Part shown: piece by piece, positions 23,614 through 35,700 of the stretch | Position numbering within the stretch: the stretch's first letter is position 1 | How the letters are laid out: each line of letters opens with the position of its first letter | From: Fomes fomentarius | Lineage: Eukaryota > Basidiomycota > Agaricomycetes > Polyporales > Polyporaceae | Reading direction: 5' to 3' | DNA length: 64,000 nucleotides | NCBI GenBank assembly: GCA_022606135.1 | Contig: JABYQN010000005.1 | Span: 1,860,001-1,924,000 of the forward strand | Translations under genes and position numbers: made by a program | The notes under the pieces: model-generated | Database searches by the model: none | Seen by the model: only the letters and a program-made list of their open reading frames with translations | What the model was told of the DNA's origin: nothing

Positions 23614-24960
23614 GCTCAGACGACGAAGGGGTCAGTGTTCAGGCGACAGAGCTATGCGGGAATATATATATTTCCGAGAGGCTCAAGGAAGCTCATTCCT
23701 GCGACAGGGAATGCAGGACTTGTGACCGTCCCAAGTCATAAAAAGCCGCCGCCAATGGGACGCGGGTGAGGGAATCTTCGGGATGCACGGCAAGCGGCTT
23801 AGCGGCTGCGTCGTGTAGGCCGGAAGCTATACGTGAACGATGAGCGTCTTCAGATATAGAGCGTATACACGTACAATGTAAGCGACGCTCGGAGGCCGGT
23901 ACTTCTGCTGCCTGCCCGTGAGGCAGTGGCAGCGTGCGCCCGCGGGGTCAACTAACTCCGCATTGCGGACTAGAGATGAAGCATGGCGCGTCTAACCACC
24001 GCTATCTCTGCTGGTCATCAAGCTACGGAGCTTAGAAATGGCGATGTGCACCGAACGGCATTGCGCCGTTCAGTTTGGTAATAATTTGACTGTGAGTCTG
24101 CCAAGCCTAGAGGTTCGGAAGAGGCCTGAGTTCAAGTTTGCCGAGATTTCCTGCATGGAGAGAAAGGGCTGACCCTCGATTCGCAGCAGTTGTAAAATTT
24201 ACGGAGACCCGTTGCGTAGTGGGGCCGCCCTGGATGTGCAGGATCAGCTGCGTCCGTCTCAGACGAGCGTTTCCAAGTCCACAATCGACCCTAGCGCTTC
24301 CTGCTTCCAAGGTGTGAAAGTTTCCACATGGCAATGCACAGCCACGTGGTACCACTATTAAGTACCTTGTCGATCTCTTTCTAGGAACCTTCACTTGAAC
24401 CTTTCACTTGACTACATACTCGATCCCCATGTAAGAGGACGCGCATGAGTGTGTAAGCTCAGGTTCGAACAGCACATCACCCCCTCTGATATTCTTTTTA
24501 CAACCGTCGACCTTGTGCATGTGCAACATCAGTATACAAACACCAAGACCTAGGCTCCTCGCATCTATGTGACACCTATATACGGCATCACTGAAACAAG
24601 TATATGTAAGGCATTAGAGATTTCAGATACAATTCTCACCGTACTTAGTTGCGCAGCTGCCTCCTATACTTCGAGTGATTCTTCAGTTCTAACGACCCGC
24701 TACGGGTACTCTCTTAGTACGTCTCATCCCATTCACTCATTTACGGCTTGCATTCAGTGAGGATGGATCATATATGATGTACAACTTGGTAGAGTCGGCT
24801 GGCTGCTGCGGGCGAGGCTGTCATCTCCATCCGGTCCGCAGCCCTGATAGGGCGCTGCCAGCGCGCATGTACCGTGGGAGTCTGGACTTCCGGACACGCT
24901 GCGACTGACTCGAATATCCCATATATCATTAGGTCTTCGTCAGACTGAACATACGGAGTC
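23614..24960. other. Intergenic, no gene seen
   Basis: More than 1.3 kb of DNA with only short chance frames; the longest (minus 24107-24394) has no signal, domain or splice context. It serves as the 5' region of both flanking divergent genes. Confidence 0.5.
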
Positions 24961-26519
24961 ATGCCAAAAGCAAGCACGGCCCATAAAGGGCGCCTTCGTC
25001 CAGCAGGTGAGCTCTGTTACTGTTTGGATATTTAATGTATGTGCATCGCTGATCATCTGCTACTGACCTAGGTCGGCTGGAGCTATTATTTGAATCTCTG
25101 CAGCGTCTCGACCTCACCTCTTGGGTCGTGGTCTCAGCGAGATACGACAACGCTGCCAGTACACGGTTAGACAAAGCCAACCTCTTCCCTGCGCTCGAGC
25201 AGGTAATCCGAGAGCATGTGGCTCTTGCAGCGCGCATTCCACTTTCCCCTTCCCCACGTGTCTGGGTTCGCCTTCCATCAATCGACTTGAACAAGGTAGT
25301 GACATTTCTCGACAAGAGCATCGACGAGCTGCCCTCCCTCCTCCAGGACTTCTTCGCAAAGCCCACGGAAGATCGAGATGATTTACCCTACTGGAAGCTG
25401 CTCGTCCTGCGCGACAACACCGTCGTATTCGCTTACAACCACACCATGGGAGATGGGAAGAGCGGAGCGGCATTCCACCACGGGCTACTCACATCACTGA
25501 ACACGGTTAACGCACGCATCGCCACTTCGTCAGAGCCTCTGATAGAGCACTCCGGTATCGTCAAGCAAGAAGCCCTTCCTCAGGATGTATCTCTTGTCCC
25601 ACCGCTCGAAGAGGCAATGGACCTCTCTATGCCCTTCTTGAGGGTCGTTCGCGAGATAGCGTGCATGGCGCTCCCCTTCCTCCGTCGCAAGGACAAAGGC
25701 GCCTGGACAGGGGAACAGGCACCGAAGACCCGCGTATACGATGTGACGATCCGGATCTTGCAATACACCCCTGCTGAGGTCTCAAGTCTCGTCGCCCTCT
25801 CCAGAGAACATGGGACCACCCTCACCGGAACCCTGCATACGCTTGCGCTCGTCCTCATCTCCAGGCTGATCCATTCTCGCGCTGGCAAGGGCGGCGAGCG
25901 GAAGTTCACCAAAGTGGCGACAGCTGTGCCTGTCTCACTTAGGCGCTATACGGGCGCACCTCCAACGGCGATATGCAACCACGTTGGAGACTACAAAGGC
26001 TATCATCCCCTCTTACCCCCTGACGCCCCTGCTTTGAAGGTTACCAGCATCCATCGAGAGACCTTCCCGTGGGACAGGGCTGCGGCAATGTCAGCTAAGC
26101 TACAACGCGAGGTAGCACGTGCAGGGGCACGTGTCGGGATGATCAAATACCTGTATGGCAGGTACGACAACTACTTGCTGGGGCGGCTCGGAGGCAAGCG
26201 TTATGGTGGGCTCGAGCTGTCGAACCTCGGAGCGTTCCCGCCACTTTCAGCGAAGAGCAACCCAGAGCGCGCTAGCTCAAGAGACAAGAGTAACAAGGGA
26301 GAAGGGGCGCGGTCTGGTGGGTTCTGGACTATACAAGAGACAGCGTTCGTGCAGGCGGACGTAACGCTTGGCTCGGCGTTGAAGATGTCTGTGGCCGGAA
26401 CTCCTACAGGCGGCCTCGGCATATCTCTGACGTGGGGTGAGGATGCCATAGATCCTGCCTTTGCGCAAGAGTTTGCCACGGGGTTTGAGGAGGGCATGCG
26501 GGCGCTGATGATGACGTAA
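24961..26519 (+). CDS. Alcohol acetyltransferase-like protein (AATase, condensation fold)
   Basis: Exon 1 (24961-25006) codes MPKASTAHKGRLRPA; a 65-nt intron (25007-25071, GTGAGC to CTAG) joins it to exon 2, restoring GRLELLFESLQRLDLTSW. The rest is one long open exon to 26519. The catalytic HxxxDG motif of the condensation/acyltransferase superfamily is present in YNHTMGDGKSG. NHVGDYKGYHPLLPP, SNLGAFPPLS and LGISLTWGEDAIDPAF correspond to the structural motifs near the C-terminus of fungal AATase-domain proteins. Such enzymes move an acetyl or acyl group from CoA to alcohols or sphingoid or steroid acceptors. The acceptor here is unknown. Length (478 residues) is normal for the family. No signal peptide is seen; a cytosolic or ER-associated location is inferred. 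Confidence 0.85.
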
Positions 26520-27370
26520 CCTAAATCTATACCGCGCGCTCGGGGACGTGGGACCAGTGTGGAAGCACGCACATCACAGGGTCCATACTGTATTCCATGT
26601 TTCTGGCCAAAACCGTTGCCACGCAGTACTCGTGAGTATGAACGTGACATTGCGAACCAAACCCCTTGTACAAGCAAAGCAATACTCCTGGATGTCATGC
26701 ATATGGTAAGCTTAAGTTTCCTCCCGGATGACCGCGGATCCGTTCGCATACGAGGCATACGCATACTACCTAGTACTATCAGTAACCTGAGTTATTACCT
26801 TCAAGGTCAGTCGAACAAATCATCATGTCTGGCGATCAAATACTTACGACGTCTGCACTCTACAATGCTGCTAATAGTCTTGTGTACTTATTCTAATTAT
26901 GATGAGAGTACCTTACATGTGACATCTGCACCAGACACTCACAGCATGAGCCACCCAGCCATGCCGAAATGAGCTCCGGAAGTTGTTTGATGACGGATGC
27001 AACCCGAACGAGAACTCAATGCAGCACAACACGGATCATGCACGGTAACATGGGCGAACGGGGTTGATTGCCCGAATCTGTGCTGTAGCTGCGTTCTCAC
27101 CGCAGTTCTCCACTCTTTGCGAACTCCAACAGCGTCGAGATCACTTGGTTTTGTCTTGTCCCTCAGGGCATCCGAGTGTTTCGGTGCGGCCATTGTTGTC
27201 CGTATAGCCACCTGTACTGGCCTCATTCATCTGATCATCTGAACACGGATTGGGTGTAGTAGTATATAGAGGTGCGATTCCTCCACAATCAATTCCCCAG
27301 TCTTCTGACTCTCCTCACTCATTAAAACCTTCACTCCTCCACTTCGACCTTCTTCACCGTCGCAGTCATC
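26520..27370. other. Intergenic with promoter of secreted protein copy B
   Basis: No gene is seen. The right end holds the promoter of the next gene: a TATATA box at about 27264-27269 and a pyrimidine-rich leader from 27290 to the ATG. Confidence 0.55.
27264..27320 (+). promoter_or_regulatory. TATA box and conserved leader block of secreted protein copy B
   Basis: TATATAGAGG lies about 105 nt before the ATG at 27371. The block CCCCAGTCTTCTGACTCTCC at about 27296-27315 is the same, with one mismatch, as the block before copy A at 5638. Conservation outside the coding part points to a recent duplication or to a functional leader. Confidence 0.65.
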
Positions 27371-28125
27371 ATGCGCGTGCTTGCTTCTGCATCTTTCCTC
27401 CTCGCGCTGGCTGTCTCCGTGGCCGCTTCCGCTCTGCCAATGGAGAAGCGTCAGGGAAGCGCCTACCCGTGGTGTGTCGCCCTGCGCGATACCTGCAGGA
27501 AGCAGCTCACTCGCGGGGACTTCCTCGACTTCTTCGAGCACGACGCGTGCCTCTTTGGCTCTGCGTGCCCTCCCGACGAACTCGAGCCTCCCACCAGGCC
27601 CACGCCTCGGCGCCGCAACGTGCAGCGCTTCCTTCAGGCTGTTGCTGGGCCGAACGTCGAGCCCCCGTACGCCAAGGAACTGCGCGTGCCTGACGCGGTA
27701 CGTCATTTAATAGTACTGCATGTGCCATCAGGATGACATGACGATACGAGGCTGAATGTGTTGGTAATAGATCTTGAAGCAGATTTCTACCAACGACAAG
27801 ACGATCACGCGCCAGAACTTCATTGACGGCTTCTACCAGTAAGTACTCGTCACCTTTGGCTACATACCGGATTTTCCTGACATGGCCATTGCAGCGCTCT
27901 TGACCACTCAAACGGGCCATGGCCAACCAACGTTACGATTATCAAGGAATGGTTCGACCCAATCATTGATTGGTACATATCTCTTTCTATCGCGGCATCA
28001 AGCCGAGAGATTGGCACTAAATGTATGCTCTCAGGACTGCCGTGTGCAGCGGCAACATCCCGCTCAAGAACTTCGCCGACTACTTCGTGTACAGCTCGTG
28101 GGTCGAAAGCGTCGGTAACTGCTGA
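27371..28125 (+). CDS. Small secreted protein with Kex2 site, copy B
   Basis: Four exons: 27371-27697, 27771-27838, 27895-27972 and 28035-28125. They sum to 564 nt, or 187 residues plus stop. The signal peptide is MRVLASASFLLALAVSVAA, then SALPMEKRQGS with a KR site. The mature part holds WCVALRDTCRKQLTRGDF and HDACLFGSACPP, then ISTNDKTITRQNFIDGFY, NGPWPTNVTIIKEWFDP and AVCSGNIPLKNFADYFVYS, and ends in a C-terminal Cys (SVGNC). Exon 1 is the same length as in copy A at 4888-5638, and the intron phases agree. Six or more cysteines are conserved between copies. No known family is recognised. Secretion, propeptide removal and disulphide bonding are inferred from sequence; the role is unknown. 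Confidence 0.88.
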
Positions 28126-28310
28126 GCACTCTCGCAAGACTCCACTGGGGTGTAACGACGCTCTTCGGTCGTAATAGTTGGGCATTGACATTGACTTGAA
28201 TTCTCGGACATGGACATTGATGCATAGTACAAATCTAATCACGTAGGTACTAGGTACTCGTGACCAGGGTTATGGAGCCAATTATGAACTGTTTGGTCCT
28301 GGTGTCAACA

Positions 28311-29275
28311 CTAACGCACATTGTACACTACCTCAATCGAAGCCTGAAGAACATCGTTCGCCCACCGAGGATGCATCACTCGCATCATCAGCCCAATCTT
28401 ATCTCCCGACCTCAGCGTTTGCACAAACCCCTTTCCGCCCCATGTCCCACATTCCTCTACCGTGCGCATTTCCTCCTCGACATCCACCTCGACGGCTGTC
28501 CACACTACCTTGTGCCTCTCATACTCACTATATTCGACGCGATTCGATTGCAGGGGCCAGACGCCACTGTGGGACCCCGGGTTATCAACAAGTTGCCAGC
28601 GCGAAGGTTCGAGCGTGGCGCGAATGAAGGCCTCCGGGCCGCTGTCAACCCGATAGTAGACTTCCAGAGACCTGGCTGGAAGCTCTTGGTCTGCCGCTGC
28701 ATCACGAGCGGCGTGACAGTGATGTTCTGGAGGAACATCCTCGTGAAGGAGAACTTCGCCGTTGAGTGGTGGGTCCCCTGCTCCACAGGAAGCTCCGAGT
28801 CTGACTCGACACGGCGGAAAATGCACGCGTCATGTCTGGACCACGCGGGGTGGTACTTCACTGTAGGCCACGCAAGTGTTCACGTTCAGCCGAGAACTAG
28901 TAGTAGAGAGCTGAGTAAGTGGTTACCTAGTGCTTCCCCGCCCCACCTTTGGTCCCGACTCTCGATGTGCCAGATGACCTCCCTCGCTGCCCAATACTTG
29001 CTGTCTTGCGTCCTCGGAAGGGGCGGGGTTACCAGGTATAGTTGTGCTGCAGAGTTGGAGAACAGCGCCCTGTCCGCACGTATGGTAACGGGTGCAGTGC
29101 GCTTGACATACACAGCCGGGTAGTAGCTTGCGAGGTCCATGATGTAGAGGACGAGCTCTGCTGGGAGTCCAAGATACGCCAGGTATGCACGGACGAGGCG
29201 TACGGACGTTTCTGATTCTGTTGGTGATCTGATAGTCCATTGGGCAGGGGCACCGTCTGTCATAGTGCTAGCCAT
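28311..29275 (-). CDS. Fungal F-box-associated-type protein of unknown function, possibly damaged
   Basis: Starts at 29275 with MASTMTDGAPAQWTI. The segment LGLPAELVLYIMDLASYYP is the short F-box-like or leucine-rich start typical of a large agaricomycete family. The C-terminal part, WPLQSNRVEYSEYERHKVVW, then LRSGDKIGLMMRVMHPRW and ASIEVVYNVR, matches the conserved beta-rich ending of that family and stops at 28311. One intron (GTAACC to CTACAG, near 28916-28871) joins EAL to KYHPAWSRHD. A second change of frame lies near 28670, between QTKSFQP and EVYYRVDSG, where no normal intron fits. Either a non-canonical or overlooked intron is used or the copy carries a frameshift. Function is not known. 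Confidence 0.55.
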
Positions 29276-30092
29276 GGTGATCCAGCGGAACGGATGAGTG
29301 TCCGAGTCGGAGAAGTTGAAACTCTTCAGACTGGTCCGCCGCGGCGAGTGAGATGTTTTATATAGTACGATGATCTGGTTGGCATGGGATTCTTGTGAGA
29401 TCGGAAGGCAACTTTCAAGGGTGCTCCCACACGGCGAGAAGACGACAACAGTTTGATACGTAGAAGCTTGAGCGCGCTCTGATCGTGAAGCGTGTACACA
29501 TCAGTATGTGATTCCAACTTTCTCTGACACAGTGACAGTGTGGCAGTGATTGTCTATGGGCGCCTATATCGTCGCACCTTGGAAGGATCATAGCAACAAA
29601 TGGAAATCGTAGAGAACACCAGCATCTCAGTGAAAGTCGCTTGTATGGTGAAGGGCGAACTTGCACTTGAAGCCCAAAGTCGGCTTTCCTTCCGTTTGCT
29701 GCAGTTTTCTCCCGAGTACGAGGATGAATTTCGATAATCTGAGGGGAAGGTAGATGATACTAAGAGTCAAATGTGTGCAAAAAAAATTGGTGCGAGTGCG
29801 GAGCCGGAAATGTAATCGTGGTCTGAAGGCATCTGACGTGTCTGATTAGATCTGATTTGGGGTCTGATGCCAGTGGGTTTGGAATGTCTGGAACAGGTGA
29901 AATCACTGGTGCATCCTGCAGTCCCTCGTCCGCGGTTCACAGTAGAAATAGGAAGACGAGTTAAGGGAGAACAGCCATGGTGACATACTAAATATATGTA
30001 CAAGCAACAAAAGTCCGCAGAGCCGAGTCTGAAACACAGTCAAAGAAAAGTCCTAAGCTAGTAAGCGCACACGCTCCAACGTCGAACAGCAC
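29276..30092. other. Intergenic, no gene seen
   Basis: Holds the 5' region of the gene starting at 29275 and the 3' side of BTB copy B. An A-run is seen near 29777. No coding signal is evident. Confidence 0.5.
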
Positions 30093-31147
30093 TCAGATCG
30101 TCCACTGCGAATGGAAACCTCCAGTGAGTAGCGCTCACTGCAGATAGGGCAGACGTACAAACCTTGACAGACGACCATTCCTGCGTCATCTCGGTGATGC
30201 GTGCATGCAGCATGGCCTTGCACTCCAAGCATGTGACGTTCGCTCCTGCTTGCTCAAACGCCGCCTGCAGTGCGTGCGTCGAAACGCCTGTACAGCGTAA
30301 GCTCGTGAGTACGGACGTATCCGCGGAGGCGAGACGGAAATGAAAGAAAAAGCTCACTTGGAAGCGTGTCCCACGCGAGCTGCGCAGCCGCAAAGGCCCA
30401 GCCCTGCGTCAACTGCCCAGGGACACACCCAGAGCCAGCCTTCGCCACCGGCCGGTGCGCTGCAGGGGGGCGCAGCACGATCTCCTTCAGCGCCTTCAGC
30501 CGTGCCTGGTGGAGGTCGAGCAGGCGACGAAAGTACAGAGGACCCATCTTGACGGTGAGCTCGTCCGAGAGCTTCGAGGTGTCGTACGCGAGCAGATGCC
30601 CGGACACGGCGACGGCAGCGTCTTCGAGCTTGTGGTGTGCCGCGATAGCGTAGACCTCAATTGGGCGGTAGGGCGCGTGCAAGAGGAGGAGCTTGTAGAG
30701 TGGGTGCTGCGGTCCGCACAAGGGGCGGAGGGCAACGCCATACTTGACGAGGGCGTGGAGTGCGAGTTCTATGGTGTCAAGCGAGGGGTTTTGCTGGACG
30801 CAGGACATGCCGTAGACGACGTGAAGCACGACATCGAGCACGACGCACGACTCTGGGAGGGTGAAGGTGGCAAGATGTTGTATGAGCAGACCACCGAATG
30901 CGCTGGACGAGGCGCGGAAGAGGCGTTCACGGTGGACATAGAACTGTATACGGTCCGAGGAGGTGAGAACCACATCAGGAGGAGCGTTCCCGAGTGTGTG
31001 GCTCGGCCCGAAGACGTTAGCGCTGTGGGCGCCTGCAAGCGAAGAGCTTATGATGGGGGCATTGACCTTAGGGATAACATTGAACCTGATGTGAGCACAA
31101 GAGAAGATATCTTAGACATACTGGAATATGTCCACGAGCCTTCGCAT
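30093..31147 (-). CDS. BTB/POZ domain protein, copy B
   Basis: The proposed start (31145-31147) gives MRRLVDIFQ; an intron (GTATGT to ATCAG) joins it to FNVIPKVNAPIISSS and GPSHTLGNAPPDVVLTSS. The BTB fold follows: RIQFYVHRERLFRASSSAF, TFTLPESCVVLDVVLHVVYG. Next come PIEVYAIAAHHKLEDAAVA, LLAYDTSKLSDELTVKMG, LLDLHQARLKALKEIVL and the C-terminal exons LQAAFEQAGANVTCLEC and EWSSVK-WTI, with the stop at 30093-30095. It shares every exon boundary I can check with copy A (22489-23613). The start is less certain than the rest because the first exon is short. Function is not known; it may act as an adaptor for Cullin-3 or for self-association. Confidence 0.8.
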
Positions 31148-32743
31148 TCGTATGCGCGAGAGCGACGTCTGAGATCTGATAGTGGAACGCGGGATTGCGA
31201 TTGTAGTTCATGTTAGCTGGTTGTATGCCTGTTGATGCCGGGGATGGGGAACAACAGCAAAGCGAGACTGAGCAGTCTTTTATGCCTCGAAACAAACGTC
31301 TCAGCACTGTGCAAGTCCTCATGATCGGCGAGACCATTGTAGAGTTGGACAAGTTGGCGCCCTCGATCCGTTCAGGTTCCAGTGCACAGAGGTCGGATGT
31401 GCGGTGAAGCAAGCTGGACGATTGAAGAATGACGGCATCGATCCAAGCGAGACGAACATGCCAGCTGGGCAAGATGTATGACAGTGCGAGGGTCGGGATG
31501 AGTGGAGCAGGGTGAAAACGACGACAACATACCAATGTCTATGTAGTGGAGACCGAGCTAAATCGGCAAACTTGAGACCTTCTGCGTGCCTCGCGCACTG
31601 CAAAGGAAATAGATAGAAGATGAAAATGGAAAACAAAAGTTCCACAGGGAGGGGTAAGCCACTTAGACGTGCCAGAAATGGCCTCCGACGCCTTTTAGGG
31701 GAGGCTCACCTATGAGTATAAGCCTAATTTGCGAAACCGAGCAAGCTCGCCGTTTCAAGGTTTCTGGGCAGAGGAAACGATGCCTCCATTCCAGCGACGG
31801 CTTGCTGCATGGCAAACGATCAGCCACGATCAATAAGCACAGTACAACTTGAGCTCTGGTCGCGCTTTTCAGTACATTTTGCTCCACTTTGTACTTACTT
31901 TCATACACATAATATAATAGCGCAAAGTTGGCGCGCATGAGCCGAAGCCCCGGGAATCTGAGTGATGATCCAAGAGCACACATGATAGCGATCTTGAGTG
32001 ACGATGCATGACAATGCACATATCACCTACGGCGGATTGCATTATCGCTAGCGTCGACGTCTTGCAGTGGTCTGAGTTCAAGTTCCTGAAATCTGAGTAC
32101 CTGCGGTTGAGGAGTCGCTGTGCTGTGTATGTCGCAGTGTCGACTCGCGGGATGGTGGGCGATCGACGGGCTAGAAGTGTAAGGTGTACTTCCAGATCAT
32201 CTTCTCTGCTGGTGTCATGGGCGGAATAGGCAAGTCCGTCGTTACCCCTGTTGAGACTCAAGCGCTCAAACCTTGTACTATGGGCTATGGGTATTGAGCG
32301 CTCATAGACAAGCGCCACAGTCGCATGTAGGCCCCATGTCAAAGGTTCAAATGCTGAAATGAACGTTAAACTTCGAAGCGCGTCTCAGGTGTACGGTGAG
32401 ATCCACTCGGACCTTGTACAAGGTGGCCTGACACTCGGGCCATGTCCCACTACTTGTATTATCATTTGCTTCACAGCGAGCAAGCTATTCTGGTACAAGT
32501 CTTACGGCATTTTTTCAATGAACAAACCTTGTAGCACAGCTCTGTGTTCAACAACACCGTCTGCGCCGAGCTATCATCTTCTTTCGACTCGATGTCTCAG
32601 TCTGACAGCTTCTGCGGCAGCGGCCATGATCCGCGAGACCGTGACAACATGGCACCCTCCTCACTCTCCCGTACTCCCACTTCATCGCCCCCTACCACTT
32701 GACGCCAAACTCACTTGCACTACCCTCCACGATCTGGTAGATC
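31148..32743. other. Intergenic with dispersed repeat, no gene supported
   Basis: Contains the dispersed repeat at about 31619-31790. Frames of 100-180 codons occur here on both strands but overlap one another and have no domain, signal or splice context. The right part is the glutaminase promoter region. Confidence 0.5.
31619..31790. repeat. Dispersed non-coding repeat, copy 1
   Basis: About 170 bp that align in order with 36291-36485. Shared landmarks are GAAAATGGAAA at the left, a GGCC-containing AT-centred core (GCCAGAAATGGCC here), and GGTTTCTGGGC-GAGGAAA at the right followed by ATTCCAG. Partial self-complementarity around the core suggests a MITE-like or structured element. Copies are diverged, roughly two-thirds identical by eye. 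Confidence 0.6.
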
Positions 32744-35700
32744 ATGCTCAAACCAACGTTCTTAATGGCACTATCCGCAGTTCTCGTAAGCTCCATCGTA
32801 GGAGCGACCCCGTGGACTGCGACGCCCTTCAGCCCTCCAGCTATCCCACTCGCTGTCAAGTCACCCTACGTCTCGGCCTGGCTCATGCAAGGGCAGGGTG
32901 CCGCTCTCAATGACGCATGGCCCAACTTTTGGACAGGAACCGTAAGTGCCTTCACTTGTGGATCGTATCCCACTTCTCAGAGTCGAATCTGTAGATCCTG
33001 GGCTGGGCGGGGTTTGCCAATGTGGATGGTGCTTCATACTGCTGGATGGGCGTCCCGGCAGTTCCCGCCACCGTTTTCAACAAAGCCGTTCAGAAGAGTG
33101 TACAGGTATGTCCATTACCTTCCAGCTCCATCTCTATCAGACGCTGATAAGGGGATAAGATCACGGCCACGAAGACTGTGTTCGTCATGACTGCCGGTCC
33201 GGTTGATCTCACTGTCACCTTCCTGAGCCCAATAGAGGTGGGTTCATACCTTGAAACATCTTCCAAATCCGATGCACTTCCTCTTACGCCTCCTTGGTAG
33301 CCATCCAATCTTGTGAACCAGTCCTTCCCGTTCTCGTACTACGCCATTTCGGCGGCGTCAAATGACGGACAGCCACACAAAGTTCAAGTCTACGCCGATA
33401 TCAGTGGCGAATGGATAGCCGCCGACACCAACCTTATGATGAATTGGACTAGCACTACGAGTACCACTACGGGGGATATCTTGACGCATGAGCTTTTCCT
33501 TGCGAATCAGACCCCTTTCACAGAAAAAAGCCAGCGTGTGTACCGTGAGTCCCGAGAATCAAATCTTCAGCGTTACCATAAACTAAAGATATCGACAGAG
33601 GGTTCCGCATATCATTCTACGATCAATGTATGTTTTCACCCCAGTTCCGGAATGTGCGAGTTTATCCTCATAGCGCGCTTCGCAGACTGTCGGGACGACC
33701 TACCAGGTCGGGGCAGACACGGATCTGCGTGCACAGTTCATCAACAACAGCAAGCTCTCGAACACATTGGATACAAAATTCCGCGCCATCAGCGACCATT
33801 GGCCTGTCTTTGCTTTCGCACACGACCTCGGGACCGTCACTGCGGTTACTGACCCTGTTGTGTTCAGCATCGGTCATGCGCGCGATCCGGCCGTTCAGTA
33901 TATCATCTTGAACGGCGGAACGCAGAACCGTAGCTCCTACTTCTGGTCAGCGCATCCCAATATCGGGGACGCGGTGCGTGAGCTGAGAAATGAGCAATTC
34001 AAATCAAATGTCCTTACATATATCACTGCAGATCAAGATATTCTTGCTTGACTACTCGAATGCATTGCAGCGCGCGGGAACGTTTGATTCACAGATAGAA
34101 GCGGACGCCAAACAGATCTCTACAGACTACGCCTCAATCGTGGCGCTTTCTGTCCGACAAGCGTTCGGTCCCCTGGAGATCACAGCCTCGAAGAACGGCG
34201 ATGGCTCGTATGACACGTCGAACGTGTTGACTTTCGTCAAAGGTACGTGTTATCCTTCGTACTGCGAGCTCAGCACGGACTCATGATTTCCGCAGAGATA
34301 TCGACTGGGGTACGCAACGAGTCTGATTGATGAAGTATAGAAAGTGAGCTCGGCTGAGGCTGATTGTCGACAGAAAGTCAACACCGCCGACGCAATATAT
34401 GCGTCATGGCCCATGTTCCTCTACGCTAGTCCCGATATTGCGAAGCAGCTGCTTCTCCCGCTGTTAGAGTACCAGGTGACCAGCCAGTACCCCCACCCTT
34501 GGGGTGTTCATGATATGGGTTTGTATCCTTACCCTGGAATCCGAGATGGCCGATACTGACAACTCTTGGCAGGGAAGAACTACCCTGTCGCCGATGGCTA
34601 CAATGATGGTTCGTATGATTGCTCTGATTCACCTCCGAGTCATGACAGTTGAATTTTCGCCGTAGGTCAGGACGATCAGATGCCTGTCGAAGGTGAGTAT
34701 CTCTCAGTCGTGAACACTCTTCTGGGCTTACATAATCTTGTCCGTCTCTGAAGAAAGCGCGAACATGATTATCATGTCGCTAAGTTACACCCAAAGGAGC
34801 CATGATACCTCGCTGATCAAGCAATATGTACGCCATCCATTCGTGCTTTTAGCAGCTCTCCCTCTGATAGGCTTTGCATCGACGTTCAGTTTAGCTTACT
34901 TGACCAATGGGGACAGTATCTTGTCGGAAACGCTTTAGCACCAGGATACCAGCCTAACTCGGACGAATTTGCTGGTCAGCTGGTGAACCAGACAAACCTT
35001 GCCCTCAAGGGTGTCATTGGAATCAAAGCAATGGCGCAGATCGCGGACCTGCTGGGAAAATCGGACCAGAGTTCAAAATATAACGCACGTCTCATATCAA
35101 GCAAAGCCGAATTCAATTGCTATCATTGCTAACGAGAGTTTACAGTCCATCGCGTCTTCGTACCTGCAGCAATTGCAGTTGCTTGCTGTGGGTGGGAACC
35201 AGCAGCACCTGACACTTACGGTACGTCAACGTAGTGTTCCTGCGCAAACATGACTGACAAGATCTTGTTTCCAGTACGGTGCTGAAGATAGGTGAACGCA
35301 CTCCATGCTCCGCGTCTGACTCGTGCTGAACCGTGTTGTAGCTGGGGTTTGATGTACAATCTGTACGCGGACAAGCTTGTGGGTGGGAACTTTATCCCTT
35401 CTTCCATGTATGACATGCGTACGTGCTCGCTATGTTCCGGCCTGGGTACTGTAAGAAGCTTTGGACATTGACATTTGCGTTCACAGAAACCAGTTGGTAC
35501 AGCAACAATATCAGTAAGCACCCGTGGATGGATAGTAAATATGTCCGGGCGCCTCACCTAACGCTATACAGACGCTTTCGGCATCCCTCTAGACAGCCGG
35601 TGAGTACCATACCTCAAACCCTTTTGAGTTCTTTTCTGACTACAAGCGGTACTGCAGCAACACCTACACGAAGACCGGTAAGCCCGACGACTCCGAGCCT

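Noticed and set aside
24569..24760. Short plus-strand frame starting MTPIYGITETSICK
   Set aside because: Sixty-three codons without a signal peptide, domain or introns, in an AT-richer intergenic region.
6696..26519. A secondary-metabolite cluster made of P450, FAD monooxygenase and acyltransferase
   Set aside because: UPF2 and an ATRIP-like housekeeping gene lie between them, no backbone synthase (PKS, NRPS, terpene cyclase) is present, and no pathway regulator is adjacent.
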